Virus record (IMG/VR): IMGVR_UViG_3300037042_002298 | Coordinates: 1 to 30,020 of that record | DNA length: 30,020 bases | Strand: one strand, 5' to 3' | Origin: a virus | In this document: one piece after another, positions 20,152-26,841 of the stretch | Numbering within the stretch: the stretch's first letter is position 1 | Layout: every line of letters begins with the position of its first letter | Notes under the pieces: model-generated | Seen by the model: the letters and a program-made list of their open reading frames with translations, nothing else | What the model was told of the DNA's origin: nothing | Databases searched by the model: none | Position numbers and translations under genes: made by a program

Positions 20152-23088
20152 ATGGCCCGCAACGACGTTTTCCTAAACATTAACGCACTCTCGCCTGCTG
20201 ATGCGGTCGTTACCGGCCAGCAGGACATGACCGCGGCCACCGTGCCCGAGCTGGTGCTGGGCGATACGCCGACGTTCAATTTCTATTTCACCGATAACAC
20301 CAACGTCTGGCCGAGCTGGGCGGGAAATGCGTCTTACACGCTGACCTGGGCGCTATCCGATGCCGTGGCCGGCGACTTTACGCCCGCGGCTACGACAGCC
20401 GACGCCACGCCGATTACCGGCGGCTGGAGTGTCGTCCTCCCGCTTAATGCTTACGACCTGGTGGGCCTGCTGAACACGAAGCGCGTCGGCCAACCCTACC
20501 CGGTGCAGAATCTCTGGCAGCAGCTGCGCGTGGCCGATCCCAGCGGGAACGAGATCACGCGGGCGATGTTCTGGACGCCGGTCCGCTACCGGGCGATCAG
20601 CGATACGCAGAACACCGAGAGTGCGAGTCCGACCGGCGGGCGCTTCGTCACGGTCAATAACGTAAACACGCTTACGACTCCAACCGCGGCGCAGTTCTAC
20701 GCGGCCAATCCGGTGCCGACGTCCGCGCTGGGCACCGCGGCAAACGGTGAACTGCTGATCGGCAATGGCACCGGCTTCGTCAAATCGACGCTGACCGCAG
20801 GCACGGGCATTACCGTCACCAACGCCGCAGGAGCGATCACGATCGACGCGAGCGGCGCGCAGGAATTGCTGACCGCGACCGTAAAGAACGCAGAAAGCGT
20901 CGCGATAACAAAGGGTCAGGTGGTGTATATTTTCGGCGCCACCGGAAACAGGCCGTCGGTTAAGCTGGCCTTCAACACGACCGACGCGACGAGCGCCAAG
21001 ACCTTTGGCGTAGTCTCCGACACATCAATTTCAGCCGGCGGCACCGGAACCGTCACCTGCGTCGGCGTGCTCGATGGTCTGAACCTCGGCGCGTACAACG
21101 ACGGCGACACCGTTTATCTAGGAGCGACGCCAGGCAGCATCACCAACGTAAAGCCCTACGCTCCCAATCATCTCGTTTACGTCGGCATCATCGAGCGGGC
21201 GAACGCTGGCAACGGCGAGCTCTACGTCCGCATTCAAAACGGATACGAGCTCGACGAGATCCACGACGTGCAGATCAACGCGCCGCGGCAAAGCGGCCAG
21301 ACGCTGATTTATGACAACACGTTAAGCCTTTGGAAAAACGCCCGCCTCACTGCCGGCAGTAACATCGCCGTTACCAACGGCGACGGCTCGATCAGCATCG
21401 GCTTCAGCGGGACGCTGCCAGTCGCCAACGGCGGCACTGGCGTCACGACCTCGACCGGATCTGGATCGGTTGTTCTCTCGACGAGCCCGACGCTGACGAC
21501 TCCGATCCTGGGCACGCCGCAGAGCGGCACGCTGACCAGCTGCACCGGGCTGCCGATCTCAACTGGCGTCTCAGGTCTCGGCACTAACGTTGCCACCTTC
21601 CTGGCGACCCCAAGCAGCGCCAATCTTGCGGCCGCAGTTACTGACGAAACCGGCACCGGCGCACTCGTCTTCGCAAATACGCCCACGCTGGTCACGCCCA
21701 ACATCGGCGCGGCGACCGGAACGAGCGTCAATTTATCGGGCGCAGGAACGTTTGGCGGCAACCTCACCGTCAGCGGCTCTACCACGGCAGCGAGCGGATC
21801 TGTTGGCGTAACGTCCTCGGACCCATCAATCCGCCTCAAAGCGACTGGCACGGTAGTTGCCGACGGAAATACTTTTGAAATCCGCAACCTGGGGATCGTC
21901 TCCAGTAACTTTCTCCAATTCCGCACGGTCAACGACGCAAACAGTTCGTTTACGACGCGAGCGGCTTTGTGGAACAGTGGCGGATTTTATCTCGGCACTG
22001 ACCCCGTAGGAGCAGGCAATCCCGGTGCGGGTAATATGCTGATTTCTGGCAACCTCACCGTCAACGGCGGCACCGCGACATTTCAAGATCCGACCAATAG
22101 TTATCGTGTGACGTTGACCACCGCGGCCGCCAAGTCGGTTCTGGCTACGTCGTTTGGCGGGTCGTCGCTGGCTCTGCGCACCAACGGGTCCGCGACCGAC
22201 GCGCTGCTGATCGACTCGTCGCTAAATACCACCCTCTCCGGCAACCTCACCGTCAGCGGGACGGGGACGAGCGCATTAACTTCCTCCTCCGCAAATTTAG
22301 TCGTCGGCTCAACGACCGCCACTTCAACAAATGCCGTCGGAGTTCCGCAAATTACCACGGAAAGCGATATTTATTCGTCGATCTGTTCGATGGCGCACAA
22401 CAACACCAACGGGAACCACGGATTCCTGATGGTTGGTAAATCACGCGGAACAAAAGCCAGCCCGACGATTCTGGCAGATGGTGATGTTTTCGGAGAGCTA
22501 GGATTTGTCGCTTACGACGGCGCTGCATACCGGACAGCAGGACAAATACGGAGCGTGATTGCAGGAACTCCCGGAGCGACAGATTTGCCGTGCGCCTTGG
22601 ATTTCCGAGTTGCTCCAGATGGGTCTTCAACTCCGGCAACTGCGATGAGGATTGCGCCCACCGGCAACGTCCTCATCGGCACGACCACCGACGGCGGGCA
22701 GAGGTTGCAGGTGAACGGGACGGCGACGTTTGCGGGGGACGTCACCATCTCTGCCAGTACCGGAACCTACTACGGCGGAACTAGCACGGGTGCCGGAGGA
22801 TTTTCCAACAACAATGCTAGTGCCTATTTGTTGGCGTATGGCAGCAGCAATGTCACATATCCGTCGCAACTGCAATTTAATGCTGGAGGAGCTGTTGCGT
22901 TGAGGATTGATGGTAGCCAGAACGCGACGTTTGCGGGCAACATCAAAACCGCCGCTCCTTCTGGCGGCACCGCTGGCGCGTGGAAGCTCGGCGTTCGCGT
23001 TGCGGCCACGACCACTCTGGACACGACCCAGTATCTCCAAGTCGATATTGGCGGCACGTTGTACAAGGTAGCCCTCGTAACCTCATAA
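20152..23088 (+). CDS. Tail fibre protein
   Basis: This 978-residue fibre probably contacts the host. The N-terminal ~160 residues (MARNDVFLNINALSPADAVV and onward) likely bind the tail. A hinge with GTGFVKSTLTAGTGITVTNA follows. The shaft has the well-known repeats GGTGVTTSTGSGSVVLSTSP, TLTTPILGTPQSG and PTLVTPNIGAATGTSV, shared by many phage fibres, plus three NLTVSG/NLTVNG units. Then come a domain with HNNTNGNHGFLMVGKSRGTK and the fibre end NVLIGTTTDGGQRLQVNGTA. The C-terminus TAAPSGGTAGAWKLG with QYLQVDIGGTLYKVALV has no chaperone-type autoprotease motif. Parts near 21840-22120 and 22330-22650 are AT-richer, as often seen where fibres exchange modules. Leader ACTCTCTCTCAA, no Shine-Dalgarno. 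Confidence 0.86.
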   Translation: MARNDVFLNINALSPADAVVTGQQDMTAATVPELVLGDTPTFNFYFTDNTNVWPSWAGNASYTLTWALSDAVAGDFTPAATTADATPITGGWSVVLPLNAYDLVGLLNTKRVGQPYPVQNLWQQLRVADPSGNEITRAMFWTPVRYRAISDTQNTESASPTGGRFVTVNNVNTLTTPTAAQFYAANPVPTSALGTAANGELLIGNGTGFVKSTLTAGTGITVTNAAGAITIDASGAQELLTATVKNAESVAITKGQVVYIFGATGNRPSVKLAFNTTDATSAKTFGVVSDTSISAGGTGTVTCVGVLDGLNLGAYNDGDTVYLGATPGSITNVKPYAPNHLVYVGIIERANAGNGELYVRIQNGYELDEIHDVQINAPRQSGQTLIYDNTLSLWKNARLTAGSNIAVTNGDGSISIGFSGTLPVANGGTGVTTSTGSGSVVLSTSPTLTTPILGTPQSGTLTSCTGLPISTGVSGLGTNVATFLATPSSANLAAAVTDETGTGALVFANTPTLVTPNIGAATGTSVNLSGAGTFGGNLTVSGSTTAASGSVGVTSSDPSIRLKATGTVVADGNTFEIRNLGIVSSNFLQFRTVNDANSSFTTRAALWNSGGFYLGTDPVGAGNPGAGNMLISGNLTVNGGTATFQDPTNSYRVTLTTAAAKSVLATSFGGSSLALRTNGSATDALLIDSSLNTTLSGNLTVSGTGTSALTSSSANLVVGSTTATSTNAVGVPQITTESDIYSSICSMAHNNTNGNHGFLMVGKSRGTKASPTILADGDVFGELGFVAYDGAAYRTAGQIRSVIAGTPGATDLPCALDFRVAPDGSSTPATAMRIAPTGNVLIGTTTDGGQRLQVNGTATFAGDVTISASTGTYYGGTSTGAGGFSNNNASAYLLAYGSSNVTYPSQLQFNAGGAVALRIDGSQNATFAGNIKTAAPSGGTAGAWKLGVRVAATTTLDTTQYLQVDIGGTLYKVALVTS
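21757..22259 (+). repeat. Three 20-base direct repeats in the fibre gene
   Basis: GGCAACCTCACCGTCAGCGG occurs at 21757-21776 and 22240-22259, and with one change (AACGG for AGCGG) at 22048-22067. Each encodes a GNLTVSG or GNLTVNG turn at a module border. Identical bases at module borders could let fibre segments be exchanged or deleted by recombination. Confidence 0.75.
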
Positions 23089-23100
23089 TCATTTACACCC

Positions 23101-23466
23101 ATGCAAACTGCCATCTCTCCAGTCGCCGTATACCCGGCCACCGCTAACACGCTCCTGATCCGCTCGATCTCCCTCGGGCCTCCGCCCGCCTACTACTACG
23201 AGTTGCAAGAGGTCACGGTGGTGCCCGGCACTCCCGCTGTTCCCGGCACGACGGAGCAGCTCGACCCGACTACGGGCGAGGTGATTGTGCCTGCCACGCC
23301 GGAGATTCCCGCGACGCCCGACACGACCACGGTGGTGGTGCTGAAAAACGGGAACGTGAACATGACCATCGACCAATGGGACAACTGGGCGGCTGGTCCA
23401 GAATCGGAGGACGATGACTATCAGTTGGACTGCATTGCCTTGAATCTTGGACTAAATCGCGCTTAA
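23101..23466 (+). CDS. Fibre-associated protein with proline-rich segment
   Basis: The product has 121 residues. A beta-type N-terminus (VAVYPATANTLLIRSISLGP) is followed by a Pro/Thr/Val-rich stretch (VVPGTPAVPGTTEQLDPTTG and onward, about 40-72). A C-terminal part with NMTIDQWDNWAAGPESEDDD follows; DQWxxW segments of this kind recur in small proteins encoded after phage fibres. It may be a fibre assembly factor or a fibre tip component. Leader TTTACACCC before ATG, no Shine-Dalgarno. Confidence 0.62.
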   Translation: MQTAISPVAVYPATANTLLIRSISLGPPPAYYYELQEVTVVPGTPAVPGTTEQLDPTTGEVIVPATPEIPATPDTTTVVVLKNGNVNMTIDQWDNWAAGPESEDDDYQLDCIALNLGLNRA

Positions 23467-23475
23467 CATTTGCAC

Positions 23476-23628
23476 ATGGACACGATAACTCCCCAACAGG
23501 GCCTCGAAGTAATTGCCCAGGCGCTGCAGCAGTTCCGCGGCACCCGGGCCGATCACGATCTGCTCGAACGCGCTTTCCGCGCCGTGCAGGAAGCCATCAA
23601 ACCAAGTGAGACCAAACCTGCCCAGTGA
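23476..23628 (+). CDS. Small hypothetical protein (50 aa)
   Basis: A 50-residue frame runs from ATG 23476 to TGA 23626-23628: MDTITPQQGLEVIAQALQQF, then ADHDLLERAFRAVQEAIKP. It is helical and soluble, with an amphipathic pattern. It starts 9 bases after the fibre-associated gene and overlaps the next small frame. No family is recognised. It opens the cassette of small proteins that leads to the holin. Confidence 0.55.
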   Translation: MDTITPQQGLEVIAQALQQFRGTRADHDLLERAFRAVQEAIKPSETKPAQ

Positions 23629-23701
23629 CGAGGATCTGATGATGCTTGCCGGCGTCTGTGTCGGCATCGCGATCGCCGCTTTAGTGGCGTTTTTTTGGTG
23701 A
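23606..23701 (+). CDS. Very small single-pass membrane protein (31 aa)
   Basis: A 31-residue frame runs from GTG 23606 (or only 20 residues from ATG 23639) to TGA 23699-23701. After an acidic start comes one transmembrane helix, MLAGVCVGIAIAALVAFFW. It would be one of several tiny membrane proteins before the holin. A seven-T run (in GCGTTTTTTTGG) near its end could be a slippage point. Such short frames can arise by chance, so support is moderate: coupling to the frame upstream, and the holin ATG begins one base after its stop. Confidence 0.42.
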   Translation: MRPNLPSDEDLMMLAGVCVGIAIAALVAFFW

Positions 23702-23702
23702 C

Positions 23703-24101
23703 ATGCTCGACCTGCTGACCAACGCGCTCGGCGGTGGAGCACTCGGTGTGCTGCTCCGCATCGGCAACGGATTCTTTGAGACCTGGCGCGCAGACAAGGA
23801 ATCGAAGCTCAAGATCGAAGAGGCGAAGGCAATGGCAGCCATCGCGGCGGACAAGGCGTCCTGGGATGCTTTCACGGCGTCCCAGGCCCAAGCCACCCCG
23901 CCCTCTAACACCCCGGGCTGGGCAGCCGCCATCCTGACGCTTTTCCGGCCATTCATCACCCTGCTGCTGCTGATCATCGTGGCGGTGATTTTCTTTCACG
24001 TCACGGGCCAGGAACAGGCGGATATGGTGGATGAGTTCCAGTTCGCAGCCATGAACTGCATCGGCTGGTGGTTCGGTGATCGCATGGTGCGCAAAAAATG
24101 A
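23703..24101 (+). CDS. Holin of the GTA 3-TM type
   Basis: This is a 132-residue protein with a glycine-rich hydrophobic start (LLTNALGGGALGVLLRIGNG), an amphipathic central helix (KESKLKIEEAKAMAAIAADK), a TPPSNTPGW linker, and a long membrane segment (AAILTLFRPFITLLLLIIVAVIFFHV, about residues 74-99). The C-terminal end CIGWWFGDRMVRKK, in particular the WFGDR motif, is characteristic of the 3-TM holin family first noted in gene-transfer agents. It would form the membrane lesion that lets the lysozyme act or depolarises the membrane. It is followed with a 4-base overlap by another membrane protein. Confidence 0.8.
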   Translation: MLDLLTNALGGGALGVLLRIGNGFFETWRADKESKLKIEEAKAMAAIAADKASWDAFTASQAQATPPSNTPGWAAAILTLFRPFITLLLLIIVAVIFFHVTGQEQADMVDEFQFAAMNCIGWWFGDRMVRKK

Positions 24102-24454
24102 GCGCTGAGAATCAGACGGAGACAGCTAAAGAGGTCGCCGGCAAAAGCATCGGGCGATTCGGCCTCGCATACATCACAGCGATCGTGCTGATCAGCGTCG
24201 GCGCATCGGCGTTTCTGCGCGATTCGGCAATCACCGCGGTGATGACCATGACTGGCGGGGCGCTTGTCGCTCTGATCAACATGATGCAGGGCATCACTGG
24301 CACCAAGGATCGCGAGGAAAAGCCCGAGTTCAAAATTATCGGCGAACTGATCGAGCGGCTGGAATCGAGTAACGAGCCGATGAGCGTCACCGTCGATGGA
24401 AACAAGGTCACGGTTCAAAAGGGCGGATCTACGTTTAAGGCCCATAAACAATGA
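24098..24454 (+). CDS. Two-helix membrane protein, possible second holin or antiholin
   Basis: The product has 118 residues. Two hydrophobic segments (AYITAIVLISVGASAFL at about 24-40, and ITAVMTMTGGALVALINMMQ at about 45-64) are followed by a polar tail with MSVTVDGNKVTVQKGGSTFK. Two membrane segments behind a holin suggest a partner that times or modulates lysis. No family is certain. ATG 24098 overlaps the holin stop, and its own stop overlaps the next ATG. Confidence 0.62.
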   Translation: MSAENQTETAKEVAGKSIGRFGLAYITAIVLISVGASAFLRDSAITAVMTMTGGALVALINMMQGITGTKDREEKPEFKIIGELIERLESSNEPMSVTVDGNKVTVQKGGSTFKAHKQ

Positions 24455-24615
24455 ACAGCCTGCGCCCAACCGACGTAATCGCGGCATCGATGCCCACTGT
24501 ATCCGCGACGCTGGTCGCTCAGGCCAACCAATGGGCCGGGCTGATCGGCTCCCTGCTCGGCATCGTGTATCTCTTGTGGCGCTGGCGTCGCGAAGCGCGT
24601 GAAGGCAAGATCTAA
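24451..24615 (+). CDS. Small single-pass membrane protein (54 aa)
   Basis: A 54-residue frame runs from ATG 24451 (ATGA overlap) to TAA 24613-24615. A polar start, then AGLIGSLLGIVYLLW (about 29-43) as a transmembrane helix, then a basic end RWRREAREGKI that should remain in the cytoplasm. It is the fourth small membrane protein in a row. It could be a spanin-type or lysis-timing component, but no lipobox and no periplasmic coiled coil are seen, so no spanin claim is made. Confidence 0.55.
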   Translation: MNSLRPTDVIAASMPTVSATLVAQANQWAGLIGSLLGIVYLLWRWRREAREGKI

Positions 24616-25342
24616 GCGTTTCGTGGTGGTCGCCGACAGCCACGGCGACATGCTCGACGACAAGGTCGCGAAGGCACTGTTCGCCTTCCTGGATGATTGG
24701 AGACCAGAGATCCGCGTGCATGCCGGCGATGCTTGGGACTTCCGCAATTTGCGTCGCGGTGCGAGCGATGACGAGAAGGCCGCAAGCCTGGTCGATGACT
24801 GGGACGCAGGCACCCAGTTCCTGACCAAGTACTTTGCGGGCGGGCGCGAGAACTGGTTTCTCCGCGGCAATCACGACGAGCGGCTCTGGCACTTTGCGGG
24901 ATCTGCCACCGGGCTGCTGCGCGACTATGCGCAGGACGGCATCAAGAGAGTTCAGCAGCTCATGAAGAAAACGAAGGCTGTGATGCTGCCATATGATGCA
25001 GCGCATGGCGTCTTACGCCTGGGCGAGCTGCGCGTCGTACACGGCTACCACGCCGGCATCGGAGCCGCCAGGGCGCATGCCAACGTTTACCGCAACGTGA
25101 TCTTCGGGCACACGCACACTATCGAGACAAGCGCCATCGCAGCACTCGAGCCGGCAGAGGCTCGCAGCATCGGCTGCCTTTGCGTGCGCGACATGGACTA
25201 TGTCAACGCCAAGACCGGCAAGCTGCGCTGGGGCCAAGGCTGGGCAAGCGGGATTCTGCACGATAATGGCACGTACACGCTCAACCAAATCCGCTGCATC
25301 GATGGCGCCTTCGTCGCGCCCGTCGAATTCAAGACCTACTGA
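24599..25342 (+). CDS. Calcineurin-like metallophosphoesterase
   Basis: This 247-residue protein has the complete metal-binding set: D13-x-H15 in VVADSHGD, GD in HAGDAWD (43-44), GNHDE (90-94), a His in VVHGYH (148) and GHTH (170-173). It should be a two-metal phosphoesterase; the substrate (nucleotide, DNA end, protein phosphate, lipid headgroup) cannot be told from sequence. GTG 24599 overlaps the previous gene by 17 bases, so it belongs to the lysis-region transcript. The acidic start and the ASDDEKAASLVDDW insert are unremarkable. No signal peptide, so it acts in the cytoplasm. Confidence 0.88.
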   Translation: MKARSKRFVVVADSHGDMLDDKVAKALFAFLDDWRPEIRVHAGDAWDFRNLRRGASDDEKAASLVDDWDAGTQFLTKYFAGGRENWFLRGNHDERLWHFAGSATGLLRDYAQDGIKRVQQLMKKTKAVMLPYDAAHGVLRLGELRVVHGYHAGIGAARAHANVYRNVIFGHTHTIETSAIAALEPAEARSIGCLCVRDMDYVNAKTGKLRWGQGWASGILHDNGTYTLNQIRCIDGAFVAPVEFKTY

Positions 25343-25631
25343 CTGGGCACGGCGCTTCGTCGAGGCGCAGGCTGAAGGCCAAGAGCCGCCGCCTGGCTGG
25401 CTAACGGCCGAGCAGTGGGCGAAACGCATCGGGCGAATGCCCAGATCTGCACGCGAGCGCCTGCGGCACGCTGAGGCTGACGGCTGCGCGACGCGCAAGA
25501 TGTTCAGAGATTCTGGCCCCAGCTCGGTCACTCGCTCTAAGGTGCACTGGTGGGTTAATGGGGTATCCGATGAAATCGCACAGGGTGGCGTCAAAAACAA
25601 ACCGGGCGGGGGTATGCGGTCGCGCAAATAA
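25302..25631 (+). CDS. Winged-helix/HTH-like protein at the end of the late operon
   Basis: The protein has 109 residues from ATG 25302, overlapping the phosphoesterase by 41 bases. In-frame codons further upstream lie wholly inside that gene. The core (PPPGWLTAEQWAKRIGRMPR, then SARERLRHAEADGCATRKMF) resembles excisionase/MerR-type winged helices, with GWLTAEQWAKRIG as first helix and turn. A glycine/lysine-rich tail ends the protein. It could regulate the control region that follows at once. Function unproven. Confidence 0.62.
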   Translation: MAPSSRPSNSRPTDWARRFVEAQAEGQEPPPGWLTAEQWAKRIGRMPRSARERLRHAEADGCATRKMFRDSGPSSVTRSKVHWWVNGVSDEIAQGGVKNKPGGGMRSRK

Positions 25632-25681
25632 GGGGTGGGGTTATTAACGGCATCGGGGCTTCGCGAAAATAAGAGGGGGAG

Positions 25682-25724
25682 GTGTATATTTTTTGTCAGA
25701 AAAACTGCGTGGTTTTTCTTACAC
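25682..25724. repeat. Compound inverted repeat
   Basis: AGAAAAAC (25698-25705) pairs with GTTTTTCT (25712-25719) around a 6-base loop TGCGTG. The outer GTGTA (25682-25686) pairs with TACAC (25720-25724). The 5' side of the enclosed interval has a T6 run. The stem is A/T-rich, with no U-run after it on the + strand, so it is not a standard terminator in the sense of late transcription. An extruded structure, a protein site or a weak terminator are all possible. Confidence 0.5.
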
Positions 25725-25893
25725 GGATCGCGGTTTGGCGCACGACAAAGCTGGGAGTATTCACGGGGGGTGTCAGACGCGACATGGAAGCCACATGCCG
25801 GTGTGGGTGGGGGCTGTTCATGCCAGGATCGGATCGCAAGGGGCATGCTGGCAGATCGCGACGGCAAAACCTGCCGAGAAATCCGTTTTAAAG

Positions 25894-25912
25894 CGTCAAG
25901 GATTCCTTGACG
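25894..25912. promoter_or_regulatory. 19-bp perfect palindrome, candidate operator
   Basis: CGTCAAGGA (25894-25902) and TCCTTGACG (25904-25912) are exact reverse complements around one central T. Its right arm includes TTGACG, a good -35 box, but no -10 box follows at suitable distance. The one-base centre parallels the 17-bp palindrome at 4508-4524, although the arms differ. A dimeric HTH protein of the phage is the likely ligand. Confidence 0.55.
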
Positions 25913-26298
25913 GTTCACGCTGCGCCGCGCTCGAGCGATCGCGTTAAAACGCAAAGCTCGGCAAATGCGAGGCAACGCAGCAGCAGCCGGCCAGAGTCAC
26001 GACGCAATCGCGACGAGAACGAAGCGAGCGGAGCACCCCGGTGCATGCGTAAAGGAATCTATTGCAGCAATTTACCGTGCGCCGGTTTGGCGACCCGCGT
26101 GAAACGCACATTTTGGGTAAAAACACTCAACTTCCAAAACCAGAACCAGCCCAGGGTCGCCGTTTAACTTTGTTACGCGGCAAGCACCTGCGGCTGCGCC
26201 ACTTGCGCAAGCATCGTCCGATTCTTCTTCACAAGTGCTAGGGTCATCGGCTAAGTTGTGTGCGTCGGAGGCAATCAAGCCCGAGACCAAAACACACG

Positions 26299-26442
26299 AT
26301 GAACGACAAATTCAGCATCACCCCCGAGTGGATCGGGCAAGACGGAAACCGTTACCGTAGCTTTCGCCGCTGGCAGGGAGACGGTTGGACTCAAAGTTTT
26401 CTGCAGTGCTTCCAGCAGAATCGCTGGGTGACGCTTTACTGA
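26299..26442 (+). CDS. Small hypothetical protein (47 aa)
   Basis: A 47-residue frame runs from ATG 26299: NDKFSITPEWIGQDGNRYRS, then FRRWQGDGWTQSFLQCFQQN. It is rich in W, Q and R, so it may bind nucleic acid or a host protein. It is the first gene after the long control region and stops 3 bases before the lysozyme start. The position at the head of the early genes fits a host-takeover protein, an unproven idea. Leader ACACACG, no Shine-Dalgarno. Confidence 0.55.
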   Translation: MNDKFSITPEWIGQDGNRYRSFRRWQGDGWTQSFLQCFQQNRWVTLY

Positions 26443-26445
26443 GCC

Positions 26446-26841
26446 ATGAAACGTTTACTGTTTCTCCTCACCCTGGCCGCTGCCGCTCACGCGGCTCCGC
26501 CGGCGTCATTCTGGACCGCGCTGCACCAGGTCGAGACATCCGGCCGGCTTGGCGCGATCCTCGGCGACAACGGCCGCTCACTCGGTCCGCTCCAGATCAG
26601 CCGCGCCTACTTCGCCGATTCCAAAGTGGCCGGCAGTTACGAACAAGTGATCGAGCTAGATTCCGCGATCAAGGTCGCCTCAGCCTACATGCGCCGCTAC
26701 GAGCCCGAGGCGTGGCGCCAAGGCAACGTCGAGATCCTCGCCCGGCTGCACAACGCCGGGCCTAGCTGGCGCCGCAAGCTGGCGGCGACCGATGCCTACG
26801 CTGCAAAGGTGCAACGCGAAATGCGCAAACTCCTACCATGA
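26446..26841 (+). CDS. Secreted i-type lysozyme/destabilase-like endolysin
   Basis: This 131-residue protein has a Sec signal peptide (KRLLFLLTLAAAAHA, probable cut after A16). The mature part matches the invertebrate-type lysozyme pattern: HQVETSGR with Glu30, GDNGRSLGPLQISRAYFADS with Asp41 (the QI-x(3)-Y pattern), then YMRRY (81-85) and ARLHNAGP (99-106), corresponding to the family's YMxRY and ARxHNGGP. Glu30 and Asp41 take the positions of the two catalytic residues known from clam lysozyme. The cysteines that stabilise animal members are all absent. It would cleave peptidoglycan glycan strands in the periplasm after Sec export. It lies after the 667-bp gap, apart from the holins. Confidence 0.78.
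   Translation: MKRLLFLLTLAAAAHAAPPASFWTALHQVETSGRLGAILGDNGRSLGPLQISRAYFADSKVAGSYEQVIELDSAIKVASAYMRRYEPEAWRQGNVEILARLHNAGPSWRRKLAATDAYAAKVQREMRKLLP

Larger units (their letters stand above)
25632..26298. promoter_or_regulatory. 667-bp non-coding region between late and early genes
   Basis: This is the only long gap in the genome. The frames that stay open in it compete with one another, have atypical cysteine/arginine-rich or serine/arginine-rich composition and match no family, so I read it as non-coding. The left part is rich in G-runs on the top strand: GGGG at 25632, 25637 and 25655, GGGGG at 25675, GGGGGG at 25765 and GGGTGGGGG at 25805. It also holds a compound hairpin and a 19-bp palindrome. 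The right part has A/C-rich and TTGCGCAA-like stretches. It separates lysis from early genes, so early promoters are expected here, and possibly the cos site. I see no convincing sigma70 pair. Confidence 0.55.

Noticed and set aside
23996-25975. Two long antisense frames opposite the holin-to-phosphoesterase region
   Set aside because: They mirror genes with full motif sets (GNHDE, GHTH, WFGDR) on the + strand and show no family features.
25635-26167. Several overlapping open frames in the 667-bp gap
   Set aside because: Three frames compete over the same DNA, composition is Cys/Arg- or Ser/Arg-rich, start contexts are poor and no family is recognisable.
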